Assembly: GCF_040939785.1 (NCBI RefSeq)
Contig: NZ_CP162553.1
Span: forward strand, 992,001 to 1,056,000
DNA length: 64,000 nt
Reading direction: 5' to 3'
Source: Bradyrhizobium lupini
Lineage (GTDB): Bacteria; Pseudomonadota; Alphaproteobacteria; Rhizobiales; Xanthobacteraceae
Shown here: positions 1 to 8,116 of the stretch, in pieces
How positions within the stretch are numbered: position 1 is the first letter of the stretch
Layout of the letters: each line of letters starts with the position of its first letter
Translations under genes and position numbers: made by a program
The notes under the pieces: model-generated
Told to the model about the DNA's origin: nothing
Databases searched by the model: none
The model's input: only the letters and a program-made list of their open reading frames with translations

Positions 1-1
1 C

Positions 2-358
2 CGTGAGAGCGTCAAGCCGATGGAGAAGATCGAGGGCATCCGCATCCTGCAAGTCGATGGTCTCAACGGCAACGGCCATGGCGGGAATGGCGGCCGTAGC
101 GCCACCGACGAGGTGATCGACTCGGCGCTGCGCTACCGCGTCCAGGCGCCGCTGATCGATTCGCTTCTGGCGGACATCGGCGTCGAAGGTGGCAGCCTCG
201 CCAAGATGCCAGGCCTGATCCGGGAAGCTCGCGACATGCAGGGCATCAAGGACTCCGCGCGCAAGAGCGGCGGCGGTGGCGAGAAGCCAGCCGCTGCACC
301 CTCGCCTGCAGCCGACGGCGAGCCGCCCGCCGAGCGCAGCCCCCGAAAGAAGAGCTGA
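2..358 (+). CDS. Flotillin/SPFH-family protein, C-terminal fragment
   Basis: Only about the last 118 residues are present; the frame is open to the left window edge, so the gene starts upstream. The segment MEKIEGIRILQVDGL, a Gly/Asn-rich stretch, then ALRYRVQAPLIDSLLADIG is the C-terminal pattern of flotillin-like (YqiK/FloT) membrane-microdomain scaffolds, whose SPFH domain and coiled coil would lie upstream. The tail is low-complexity Pro/Ala/Lys/Arg. The call rests on recognition of this short tail only. The next gene follows 9 bases after the stop, but its family is unrelated, so shared function is not implied. Confidence 0.65.
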   Translation, partial: RESVKPMEKIEGIRILQVDGLNGNGHGGNGGRSATDEVIDSALRYRVQAPLIDSLLADIGVEGGSLAKMPGLIREARDMQGIKDSARKSGGGGEKPAAAPSPAADGEPPAERSPRKKS

Positions 359-367
359 GGTCGCACC

Positions 368-805
368 ATGGCCCGCGTCTACGTCTCGACCGTCGTCAAG
401 GCGCGCAACGATCGCGTCTGGGCGCGAGTGCGCGACTTCAACGGTCTGCCGAACTGGCATCCCGCGATTGCGGAAAGCCGCATCGAGGGTGGCGAGCCCT
501 CCGACAAGATCGGCTGCGTCAGGGATTTTCGCCTCCGCAACGGCGATCGCATCCGGGAAAAGCTGCTTGGCCTGTCCGATTACGACATGTTCTGCACCTA
601 CTCGATCCTCGAATCCCCGATGGGGGTCGAGGACTACGTCGCGACGCTTCGGCTGACGCCGGTCACGGATGGCGACCAGACCTTCATGGAATGGACCGCT
701 GAGTTCGAATGCGCACCCGAGCGGGAGGCGGAGCTTGTCGCGAATATCGGCGGCGGCGTGTTCCAGGGCGGCTTCGACGCCCTCAAACGCCAGTTCGGAG
801 GCTGA
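368..805 (+). CDS. SRPBCC-family protein (first of a tandem pair)
   Basis: A 145-residue protein of the SRPBCC/START-like fold, the polyketide cyclase and CoxG-type hydrophobic ligand-binding family. The N-terminus has the usual first beta strand followed by RDFNGLPNWHP, and the middle has the IGCVRDFRLRNGDRIREKLL strand pair. It starts at ATG 368 with a GAGG-type ribosome site just upstream. The next gene is a clear paralogue, and a molybdenum-hydroxylase operon follows directly. SRPBCC proteins (CoxG) commonly accompany such operons and may bind substrate or anchor the enzyme to the membrane. A ligand or enzymatic role here is inferred from position only. Confidence 0.82.
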   Translation: MARVYVSTVVKARNDRVWARVRDFNGLPNWHPAIAESRIEGGEPSDKIGCVRDFRLRNGDRIREKLLGLSDYDMFCTYSILESPMGVEDYVATLRLTPVTDGDQTFMEWTAEFECAPEREAELVANIGGGVFQGGFDALKRQFGG

Positions 806-810
806 GCGCA

Positions 811-1260
811 GTGCCGCATATCGTCAAGAGCACGATCCTGGATGCGCCGACCGGGTCCGTGTGGGCGGTGCTGCGCGATTTCAACGGGCACGATCGCTGG
901 CATCCGGCGGTCGCGGCCTCCACCATCGAGCGGGCGCAGGCCTCGGACAAGATCGGCTGCGTCAGGCGGTTCAAGCTGCAGGACGGCTCGGAGCTGCGCG
1001 AGCAATTGCTGACGCTGTCGGATCTGGAGCAGACCTTCAGCTACTGCCTGCTCGATACGCCGGTCCCGATGTTCAACTACGTAGCCCACGTCCGCCTGCT
1101 GCCCGTGACGGACGGCGACCGTACCTTCTGGCACTGGGAATCGCGCTTCTCGACGCGGCCGGAGGACAAGGATCGTATCACCCACATGGTCGCGGAAGAT
1201 ATCTACCAAGCGGGATTCGTAGCGATCCGCCGACACCTCAAGGAGGCTGTGTCAACATGA
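811..1260 (+). CDS. SRPBCC-family protein (second of a tandem pair)
   Basis: A 149-residue paralogue of the preceding gene: both share the RDFNG...W.P, DKIGCVR.F.L.DG and PVTDGD.TF motifs, so the pair arose by tandem duplication. I start it at GTG 811, five bases after the upstream stop; an in-frame extension would run back into the previous gene. The stop overlaps the start of the FAD subunit (ATGA), a sign of translational coupling to the molybdenum hydroxylase. It probably binds a small hydrophobic ligand; no catalytic residues can be assigned. Confidence 0.82.
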   Translation: MPHIVKSTILDAPTGSVWAVLRDFNGHDRWHPAVAASTIERAQASDKIGCVRRFKLQDGSELREQLLTLSDLEQTFSYCLLDTPVPMFNYVAHVRLLPVTDGDRTFWHWESRFSTRPEDKDRITHMVAEDIYQAGFVAIRRHLKEAVST

Positions 1261-2075
1261 CTGTGACGGTGAAGACCTTCACAAGCTCGAGCGAGGCCGC
1301 CGCCGCGCTGTCGTCCGATCGCACCGCTCGCTATCTCGGTGGCGGCACGCTCGTGATGCGCGCTCTGAACGAAGGCGATATCTCGCTCTCGACCATCGTG
1401 CGCGCCAATGACCAAGCCTTGACGCGCATCGACCCATCTGGTCCGCGGATCACCTTGGGTGCTGGCGTAACTTTCGCCCGGATTCTGGGCGAGCGTGACC
1501 TCGCTTTCCTGCACGCCCCTGCCCGCTCGATTGGCGGCCCGGCGGTGCGCAACATGGGTACGGTGGGCGGCAATCTGTTTGCGCCTAATCCCTATGGCGA
1601 TTTCACCGTCGCCCTGCTTGCGCTCGATGCCACGGTGGCCCTGCAAGGCGGCTTTGGATCGCGCGACATTCCAATTGAGGAGTTTTTGCAGTCACGTGAA
1701 AGGCAGGCGGGCGCGCTCGTGCTGTCGGTGTCATGCACGCGACCGACTAGCGCGGAGGCTTTTCGCTACCGCAAGATCGCACGGATCAAGCCCAAGGGCG
1801 GCTCGGTCATCACGCTCGCCGCACATCTACCAATCAGTGGCGGGCGGGTCGCCGGGGCACGAATCGCATTGGGATCGATGGCGCCGACGCAAATACGTGC
1901 GCGGGCGGCCGAACGCGCTCTGGAAGGTCGCTCGCTCGATGCCGCGACCGTTGCGGCCGCAGCCTCCGCAGCGGCGGAAGGAACATCGCCCTCCGACAAC
2001 GCGCTCGGCAGCGCCTGGTACCGCCGCGAGATCGTCGGCGTCCATCTGCGTCGTCTTCTCTTGGGTCAGGAATAG
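1257..2075 (+). CDS. FAD-binding subunit of a xanthine dehydrogenase-family molybdenum hydroxylase (CoxM-like)
   Basis: A 272-residue medium subunit that carries FAD and passes electrons from the 2Fe-2S subunit to the final acceptor. FAD-binding signatures are visible: RYLGGGTLVMRAL near residues 25-37 and SIGGPAVRNMGTVGGNL near residues 92-108, followed by NPYGDF. The C-terminal CO_deh_flav_C-type domain ends at the stop. It begins at ATG 1257, overlapping the previous stop by four bases, and lies five bases before the 2Fe-2S gene. Order M-S-L matches carbon monoxide dehydrogenase-like operons, but the substrate is not CO (see the large subunit). Confidence 0.9.
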   Translation: MTVTVKTFTSSSEAAAALSSDRTARYLGGGTLVMRALNEGDISLSTIVRANDQALTRIDPSGPRITLGAGVTFARILGERDLAFLHAPARSIGGPAVRNMGTVGGNLFAPNPYGDFTVALLALDATVALQGGFGSRDIPIEEFLQSRERQAGALVLSVSCTRPTSAEAFRYRKIARIKPKGGSVITLAAHLPISGGRVAGARIALGSMAPTQIRARAAERALEGRSLDAATVAAAASAAAEGTSPSDNALGSAWYRREIVGVHLRRLLLGQE

Positions 2076-2080
2076 ATCGT

Positions 2081-2556
2081 ATGGCCAAGACTGCCCTGCA
2101 ATTTCGTCACAATGGCAGCGATGTCGCCATTTTCGTCGATGGCGGCACCAACCTGCTCGTCGCGCTTCGCGAATTGATCGGCGACATGACGCCGAAATTC
2201 GGCTGCGGCCAGGGGGCTGCGGCACGTGTAGCGTCCTGATCGACGGCGAGCTCCATCTCTCCTGTCTGACGCTGGCCGAGACCGTCGCCGGCCGCTCTGT
2301 CGAGACGCTGGATAGCCTGAAGCAGGGACCGAACCTCCATCCGCTGCAGCGCGCCTTCGCCGAGAATTTTGCTGCCCAGTGCGGCTATTGCACGCCGGGC
2401 ATGCTGATGGCTGCCAAGGCGCTGCTCGACCGCAATCCCTCCCCGAGCCGCGCCGAGATCGTGGAGGCGATCTCCGGCAACATCTGCCGCTGCACCGGCT
2501 ACGAGCCGATCATCAACGCCATCCTCGCCGCCTCCGGCGGCAGGGTGAGCGCCTGA
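2081..2556 (+). pseudogene. 2Fe-2S subunit of the molybdenum hydroxylase (CoxS-like), frameshifted
   Basis: The two-cluster iron-sulfur subunit, about 158 residues once the frame is restored. The first frame starts at ATG 2081, reads to KFGCGQG, then goes out of frame and stops at 2237-2239. The other frame continues with GCGTCSVLIDGELHLSC, QCGYCTPGM and NICRCTGYEP, the Cys motifs for both clusters. Adding one G to the GGGGG run at 2212-2216 gives a perfect CGQGGCGTC motif and one open frame to 2556. As written, only a 52-residue fragment lacking most cluster ligands would be made and the enzyme would not work. A sequencing error in the homopolymer is likely; a genuine inactivating mutation is possible. 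Confidence 0.85.
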
Positions 2557-2567
2557 AGGACCAGATC

Positions 2568-4163
2568 ATGCTGGAACTACGCAAGGACATCTTCGCCGAC
2601 GAGCGCGACGATAATCTCAACGAGATCGGCAAGGGCACACAGCGCCAGGACATGCTTGGCCATGTCACGGGCACCTCGAGCTATTTCAACGACCACAAGC
2701 TCCAGGGCATGCTGCACCTGAAAGTCGTTCGCTCGACCCATTCGCATGCAAGGATCCGGCGGATCGATACCGCGGACGCCGAGCGCTCAGCCGGCGTGCG
2801 CCGGATCATCCGCGGCTCCGACGTGCCCCGCAACCTCAACACACTTTTGAGCCTGATCAATTTCGGCAAGGACGACGAACCATCGCTGGCCGTCGACAAG
2901 GTCCGCTACAAGGGTGAGCCGATCCTGGCCATCGTCGCCGACAGCGAGCGCGAGGCGTTCGAGGCGATCGCAAAGGTGCGGATCGACTATGAGCCGTTGC
3001 CAACCGTGTTCGACGTGGAAGATGCGCTGAAGGCCGGCGCGCCCGTCGTCAACGATACCTATCCGAAGAATGCCTTCATTTATCACGACACATACGACCA
3101 CCAAAAGCTCCGCTTCGGCGATGCCGATGCCGCACTCGCGACCGCCGATCACGTGCTTGAACAACGCTACCAGATGTCACCAATCGAGCACGCGCCGACC
3201 GAAACCAATGGGTCGATCGCGGCGCCCGACACCAACGGGCGCTATGTCGTCTATACGTCGACGCAGGCGCTGTTCTTCTCGGTCGACACCTGCGCCAAGA
3301 TCCTCGACGTCCCTTCCAACACCTTCCATTTCATTGGCGGCACCGTCGGCGGCGGCTTTGGCGGCAAGGTCGACACGCTGACCGAACCGTTATGCATCCT
3401 GGGTGCGATGCTGACGGGACGTCCCGTGCGCTACGTGTTCGGACGCGAAGAAGAGATGCAATACGGCCCGCCGCGCGGCGCCGAGCGCATCTACATCAAG
3501 GACGGCGTGATGCGCGATGGCCGCGTCGTCGCGAGAAAGATCCGCGCATATTTCGACAGCGGCGCATATACGCGGCTCTCCAGTTATGCAGCGGTGAAAT
3601 GCGCAGCCCATCTGCCAGGACCCTACACCATCCCGAACGTCTATGGCGACGTCTACTGCGTCTTCACCAACCGTACGCCTGCAACCGCGATGCGCGGCTT
3701 CGGCGTCACCGCCATGGACTTTGCGATCGAATGCCAGATGGACAAGCTCGCGAACCTCGTCGGCATGGACCCGATGGAGTTCCGCATCCTCAATGCCTAT
3801 CGCGACGGCGACATGAAGGCGCATCGGCGCGAGGCCAAGAACACGGCGCTGATCGAGTGCGTCCAGGTCGCGGCCGAGAAAGCCAAATGGCCGATCCGCG
3901 ACGAGTTCAAGCGCGCCTCCTCCCGCAAAGACGGAGGCGGCAGCCGCGCTGCCATCCCGCGGACGCCTGCCGACATCCACGTACGGACGACCGCGCCGGC
4001 GCAGCAGCGCACGAGCTATGATCGCCTGCCAACGGCCGCGTCGCGCGAACCCCCGCGCGAGCCCCCACCGCCCGCGCCGCCACCGCCATCGCCACCGCGA
4101 CCAACATCGCCCTCGCATGGGGCGGGCCGATTCTCATCCGTGTTCGGCACCAGGAGGCGTTGA
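2568..4163 (+). CDS. Molybdenum hydroxylase large subunit, N-terminal half (Mo-cofactor binding, part 1)
   Basis: A 531-residue protein holding the aldehyde oxidase/xanthine dehydrogenase a/b hammerhead domain (about residues 25-140) and the first molybdopterin-binding domain. GGTVGGGFGGK is near residues 257-267 and TPATAMRGFG near 371-380. The carbon monoxide dehydrogenase loop AYXCSFR is absent, so this is an aldehyde/purine-type hydroxylase of unknown substrate. After about residue 440 the family similarity ends and a Pro-rich tail (about 487-514) leads to FSSVFGTRRR and a stop. The second molybdopterin domain, with the catalytic Glu, is in the next gene. Start at ATG 2568 has GAAGGA upstream, 11 bases after the 2Fe-2S gene. 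Confidence 0.88.
   Translation: MLELRKDIFADERDDNLNEIGKGTQRQDMLGHVTGTSSYFNDHKLQGMLHLKVVRSTHSHARIRRIDTADAERSAGVRRIIRGSDVPRNLNTLLSLINFGKDDEPSLAVDKVRYKGEPILAIVADSEREAFEAIAKVRIDYEPLPTVFDVEDALKAGAPVVNDTYPKNAFIYHDTYDHQKLRFGDADAALATADHVLEQRYQMSPIEHAPTETNGSIAAPDTNGRYVVYTSTQALFFSVDTCAKILDVPSNTFHFIGGTVGGGFGGKVDTLTEPLCILGAMLTGRPVRYVFGREEEMQYGPPRGAERIYIKDGVMRDGRVVARKIRAYFDSGAYTRLSSYAAVKCAAHLPGPYTIPNVYGDVYCVFTNRTPATAMRGFGVTAMDFAIECQMDKLANLVGMDPMEFRILNAYRDGDMKAHRREAKNTALIECVQVAAEKAKWPIRDEFKRASSRKDGGGSRAAIPRTPADIHVRTTAPAQQRTSYDRLPTAASREPPREPPPPAPPPPSPPRPTSPSHGAGRFSSVFGTRRR
4152..4157 (+). promoter_or_regulatory. Ribosome binding site of the large-subunit C-terminal gene
   Basis: A consensus AGGAGG lies inside the last codons of the upstream gene, seven bases before ATG 4165. 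It supports independent translation of the second half of the large subunit, against a simple frameshift. Confidence 0.75.
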
Positions 4164-4164
4164 G

Positions 4165-5187
4165 ATGACGCGACATCGCGGACGCGGCATCGCGTCGGTC
4201 AACTATCCCATCGGCATGAACCTCGGCGGCGATCCCAGCCAAGCCCTGGTTCATTCCAATCCAAGCGGCAAGTTCACCGTAGCGCTGTCCTCGATCGACC
4301 TCGGCCAAGGCATGAAGTCGGTCACGCGGCAGATTTGCGCAGAGACGCTCGGCGTACCCGTCGAGGACGTCTATGTCGATACCGCCGATTCCGATACTGG
4401 CCCGCATTGCATGGGCTCGTTCGCCTCGCGCGGCACCCATCGCGTCGGCAATGCAGTGATGGCGGCGGCGCGCGAGGCGCGCGGCGTGATGATGGAGGCG
4501 GCCGCAGAAGAACTCGAGGTCAACGCCGCCGATCTCGAAACCGACGGACGTGGCAACATCCACGTCAAGGGCGCGCCGCACCGCTCGATCTCCACCAAGG
4601 ACGTCGCCATCGCCGCGCAGTTCAAGCAGGGCAAGACCATCGCCGGCCGCGGCATCTTCCTGGTTCCTCTGTCCAATGTCGATCCGGAAACCGGCGAGAT
4701 GTCGCCGGCGACCTGCTACGCCCATGCCTGTCTCGTCGCCGAGGTCGAGGTTGACGACGAGACCGGCGAGGTCACGATGATCCGCATGGATTCTGCCTAT
4801 GAGCTCGGCCGTGCGCTCAACCCGCGCCTGGTCGAGCAACAGCTCGTCGGCGGCGCCTGGATGGGCGTCAGTCACGCGCTCTACGAGACGCCAGAACCCT
4901 ATTATCCCGACCCGGTCCACGGCCCTCGCGACTTCGTCGAATATGTCATGCCCGGTCCTGGCGATATCTGCCCGCACGACATCGCCGTATTGGAACGCCC
5001 CGCTCCCGATGGCCCCTTCGGCGCCAAGGGGCCCGGCGAAATGTGCGCGAATCCCGTATTGCCGGCCGTTGCGAACGCCATCTTCAACGCCGTCGGCGTG
5101 CGCATCGACGATCTGCCGATTACGCCGGAGAAGGTGCTGCGCGCGATCAAGGCCGAGGGCGGCGCGCGCCCTCAGGCGCGGCGCTGA
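4165..5187 (+). CDS. Molybdenum hydroxylase large subunit, C-terminal half (Mo-cofactor binding, part 2)
   Basis: A 340-residue protein that begins at RGRGIASVNYPIGMNLGG, where second molybdopterin-binding domains of large subunits normally begin. It carries SIDLGQGMKSV, SFASRGTHRVGNAV and the active-site segment FGAKGPGEMCANP, whose Glu (about residue 292) is the conserved catalytic base of xanthine dehydrogenase-family enzymes. It starts at ATG 4165, one base after the stop of the N-terminal half, behind a strong AGGAGG. The two polypeptides must associate to form the Mo site. Together they are longer than a usual fused subunit because of the Pro-rich tail on the first half. Confidence 0.88.
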   Translation: MTRHRGRGIASVNYPIGMNLGGDPSQALVHSNPSGKFTVALSSIDLGQGMKSVTRQICAETLGVPVEDVYVDTADSDTGPHCMGSFASRGTHRVGNAVMAAAREARGVMMEAAAEELEVNAADLETDGRGNIHVKGAPHRSISTKDVAIAAQFKQGKTIAGRGIFLVPLSNVDPETGEMSPATCYAHACLVAEVEVDDETGEVTMIRMDSAYELGRALNPRLVEQQLVGGAWMGVSHALYETPEPYYPDPVHGPRDFVEYVMPGPGDICPHDIAVLERPAPDGPFGAKGPGEMCANPVLPAVANAIFNAVGVRIDDLPITPEKVLRAIKAEGGARPQARR

Positions 5188-5194
5188 GGTCTCG

Positions 5195-6076
5195 ATGGCC
5201 GTCCGCAGCAACATCGTCGGCATCGACAGCCCAGAGGCACTGGAGAAAGCGCTTCGGGCAGCCTATTACCTTGCCGACGAGGGGCTGGCGACCGCAGCCT
5301 ATCTCGGGCTGGCACTCGGCAAGCCATTGCTGCTCGAGGGCGCGCCGGGCGTCGGCAAGACCGAGGCCGCCAAAGCCATTGCCGCGGTCCTCGGCCGCCG
5401 CCTGATCCGCCTGCAATGCTACGAAGGCATCGACGCATCTGCCGCACTCTACGAATGGAACTATCCGCGCCAGATGCTCGCAATCCGCCAGGCCGGCGAT
5501 GAGAGCGTCGACATCTACGGCGAAACGTTTTTAATCGAGCGACCGATGCTGGCGACGCTGCGCGCACCTGACTCAACTGTGCTGCTGATCGACGAAATCG
5601 ACCGCGCCGACCAAGAATTCGAAGCCTTCCTGCTCGAGTTCCTGTCCGACTTCCAGATCTCGATTCCGGAGCGCGGTACGGTTCGCGCCTCTGAGCGCCC
5701 GGTTGTCGTCCTGACCTCGAACCGCACGCGGGATCTTCATGAAGCATTGCGGAGGCGATGCGTCTATCACTGGATCGACTATCCCTCCGCCGAGCGCGAA
5801 GCGCGCATCGTGATGATGCGGGCCTCCAGCGTCGCCGAGGGGACCGCGCGGGCCGTCGTCGCCGCCGTCGAGAAGCTGCGACGCGAACCACTCAGCAAGG
5901 CGCCCGGGATCGCCGAGGCCGTCGACTGGGCCGAGGCCGCCACGCTGCTGCACAAGGGCGGCGCACGGTGGCCTGATGCCTTCAGGCGCTCGATCGGCGT
6001 TGCCTTGAAAGACGAGGAGGATCTGCACTTCATTTCGCCGCGCCTCGATGCCCTGCTGGCGGAGGCCTCTGCATGA
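5195..6076 (+). CDS. MoxR-family AAA+ ATPase (CoxD-like)
   Basis: A 293-residue AAA+ ATPase: Walker A GAPGVGKTEAAK near residues 47-58, Walker B LLIDEIDRAD, and a sensor segment VLTSNRTRDL. MoxR proteins work with VWA partners as chaperones for metalloenzyme assembly; CoxD in carboxidotrophs is required for maturation of the Mo active site. The gene lies seven bases after the large subunit, and its stop overlaps the start of the VWA gene, so a maturation role for this hydroxylase is the natural inference. Start at ATG 5195. Confidence 0.9.
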   Translation: MAVRSNIVGIDSPEALEKALRAAYYLADEGLATAAYLGLALGKPLLLEGAPGVGKTEAAKAIAAVLGRRLIRLQCYEGIDASAALYEWNYPRQMLAIRQAGDESVDIYGETFLIERPMLATLRAPDSTVLLIDEIDRADQEFEAFLLEFLSDFQISIPERGTVRASERPVVVLTSNRTRDLHEALRRRCVYHWIDYPSAEREARIVMMRASSVAEGTARAVVAAVEKLRREPLSKAPGIAEAVDWAEAATLLHKGGARWPDAFRRSIGVALKDEEDLHFISPRLDALLAEASA

Positions 6077-7194
6077 GCGCCGAACCCGAACTGCCGCGCG
6101 CTGCGCGTGTATTCATCTCGTTCGTCGGCTTGTTGCGAACGAACGGATTTGCCGTCGCACCGGAACAGACGACGTCGTTCCTTGCCGCAATCCAGTTGCT
6201 CGGTCCCCGCAGCCTGGAGGACATTCGGCAGGCAGCCCTCGCAACACTGGCTCCTCCACCGGAGCGTCGCGCAACGTTCGACCGGCTGTTCGATCTGCAC
6301 TTTCGCGGAAACGAGGCAATCGAGCGCGTCGATGACGGTGAGGACGACGAGACTGTTCGGCTGCAAGAGGAGGCCCGTGGAAACGACGAGCCGCTGTTGT
6401 CGGACGAGGCCAACGAGTCCGGTCTCGCAGCTGCGCGCGCCGAAACCCTGGTCGAGCGCCGCTTTGCGCAGCTCTCGACCACCGATGCGCTGCGCCGGCT
6501 GTCCCGCGAGGCGCCGAGGCGCCTGCCGAAGCGGCGCGGCCATCGCCGCATGCGGGCTCGCAGCGGACCCTACGCCGATTTGCGCCGCACCCTGCGCGAC
6601 TCCGTTCGCAGCGATGGCGAAATTCTCCGGCTGGGGCGTTTGAAGCGGCGGCAGCGCCCACGCAAGATGTTGCTTCTGATTGACGTCTCCGGCTCGATGA
6701 AGACCCGCACCGAAGAGAATATGAAGTTCGCGCACACGTTGGTGCAGGCGGCGCCCAGCGTCGAGGTCTTCACCTTCGGCACGCGGCTGACCCGCATCAC
6801 CCGCCCGTTGCGACTCAAACGCCGAGAGCAGGCGCTCAGGGCGGCGGCCCATGCGGTCAGCGACTGGGACGGCGGCACCCTAATCGGCGATGCGCTTCAG
6901 GCGTTTCTCGCCGTGCCCCGCTTCGGTGGATACGCGCGGGGCGCTGCCGTGATCATCGTTTCCGACGGCCTGGAACGGGGCGAACCCGATGCGCTGCGCG
7001 ATGCGGTCGCGAAACTATCGCGCCGTGCGTGGCGCGTGAGCTGGCTGACACCGCTCGCGGCTGGTCCCGACTTTCGCCCGCAGACCGAAGCGCTGGTCGC
7101 GATCGAACGCTTCGTCGACGACCTCGTCGATGGTGGCTCGAGCGCGTCGATCGTCGCGCATGTGCTGGCGCTGGGACAAAGGAGAGTTGCGTGA
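6073..7194 (+). CDS. VWA-domain protein (CoxE-like)
   Basis: A 373-residue protein with a C-terminal von Willebrand factor A domain. The MIDAS motif is seen in LLLIDVSGSMK (DxSxS, about residues 200-210), with later TLIGDAL and IIVSDGLERG segments. The N-terminal half is the CoxE-type helical region, with an acidic stretch near residues 90-105 and a basic Arg-rich segment near 155-175. The start overlaps the MoxR stop (ATGA), the usual MoxR-VWA pair. Expected role: cytosolic partner of the AAA+ ATPase in cofactor maturation. Confidence 0.9.
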   Translation: MSAEPELPRAARVFISFVGLLRTNGFAVAPEQTTSFLAAIQLLGPRSLEDIRQAALATLAPPPERRATFDRLFDLHFRGNEAIERVDDGEDDETVRLQEEARGNDEPLLSDEANESGLAAARAETLVERRFAQLSTTDALRRLSREAPRRLPKRRGHRRMRARSGPYADLRRTLRDSVRSDGEILRLGRLKRRQRPRKMLLLIDVSGSMKTRTEENMKFAHTLVQAAPSVEVFTFGTRLTRITRPLRLKRREQALRAAAHAVSDWDGGTLIGDALQAFLAVPRFGGYARGAAVIIVSDGLERGEPDALRDAVAKLSRRAWRVSWLTPLAAGPDFRPQTEALVAIERFVDDLVDGGSSASIVAHVLALGQRRVA

Positions 7195-8075
7195 CCGACG
7201 TCGTCGATGGGCACCATCATATCTGGCGCCAGACCGACCTGCCCTGGCTGGTGGGTCCGATGCAGCCGCGCATCTTCGGTCCGTACGAGCCGATCCGGCG
7301 CGATTACCCGATCGAGGAATATCTCGGCGACATCGAGGGCAGCGGCGTTACCCGCTCGGTCTATGTCCAGACCAACTGGGCCAATGACCGCTTCGAGGAC
7401 GAGGCCGCTTGGGTGCAGCAGACCGCCGAGGAGCACGGCTGGCCGCATGCCATCGTAGCTTACGCCGACTTTTCGGTGGACGACGTGCGTCCACAGCTCG
7501 ACCGCCTGAAGCGTTATGCCCTCGTACGCGGCGTTCGCATGCAACTGCATTGGCACGAGAACCCGCTTTATCGCTTTGCCGCGCGGCCGGACCTTTGCAC
7601 CGATCCCGTGATCCAGCGCAATATCGCCCGCCTTGCGGATTATGGCTGGAGCTTTGAGCTTCAGGTGTTCACGCCACAGATGCCTGACGCTGCGCGCCTT
7701 GCGGAATCCTGCCCTAAGGTGACCTTTATCCTCCAGCACGCCGGCATGCTGGAGGACCTTTCACCGGCAGGCCGCGCCGCGTGGCGCGCCGGGATGGCCC
7801 GCCTCGCCGCATGCCCGAACGTCGTGTCGAAACTATCGGGGCTCGGAACCTTCATCCACCGCAACGACCCCGCGCATATCGCATCCGTCCTGACCGATAC
7901 GATTGCGATCTTCGGCGCCGAACGCTGCCTGTTCGGCTCGAATTTTCCGATCGAGAAATTGTGGACCAGCTATCGCGCGTTGATCGATGCATTCCGTGCC
8001 GCCGCGGCGCCGCTACGCGATGATCAGCGCGAAGCCATTTTCAAGACCACCGCTATGCGCGTCTATCGGCTCTGA
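7191..8075 (+). CDS. Amidohydrolase-family protein (lactonase-type TIM barrel)
   Basis: A 294-residue metal-dependent hydrolase of the amidohydrolase_2 family, which includes 2-pyrone-4,6-dicarboxylate and sugar lactone hydrolases. The N-terminus VVDGHHHIWR gives the HxH-type metal site; FILQHAGM and LFGSNFPIEKLW near the end are the typical later His and Asp loops. Start is GTG 7191, overlapping the VWA stop by four bases (GTGA), behind GGAGAG; no better start is in frame. It probably opens a lactone or amide formed downstream of the Mo hydroxylase. Substrate unknown. Confidence 0.85.
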   Translation: MTDVVDGHHHIWRQTDLPWLVGPMQPRIFGPYEPIRRDYPIEEYLGDIEGSGVTRSVYVQTNWANDRFEDEAAWVQQTAEEHGWPHAIVAYADFSVDDVRPQLDRLKRYALVRGVRMQLHWHENPLYRFAARPDLCTDPVIQRNIARLADYGWSFELQVFTPQMPDAARLAESCPKVTFILQHAGMLEDLSPAGRAAWRAGMARLAACPNVVSKLSGLGTFIHRNDPAHIASVLTDTIAIFGAERCLFGSNFPIEKLWTSYRALIDAFRAAAAPLRDDQREAIFKTTAMRVYRL

Positions 8076-8116
8076 GCGCCGAGGAAACAACGAGAACGGA
8101 CACAGGGAGGGACGGA

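Noticed and set aside
4010..4163. The Pro-rich end of the large-subunit first half as a frameshift artefact
   Set aside because: Moving one base in the run does not give a continuous domain match to the second half, while the second half has its own strong ribosome site and start. I keep the split as probably real, with less certainty because of the other frameshifts.
1257..7194. Carbon monoxide dehydrogenase (cox) operon
   Set aside because: Order and maturation genes match, but the large subunit lacks the AYXCSFR active-site loop and has TPATAMRGFG instead, so CO oxidation is not supported.
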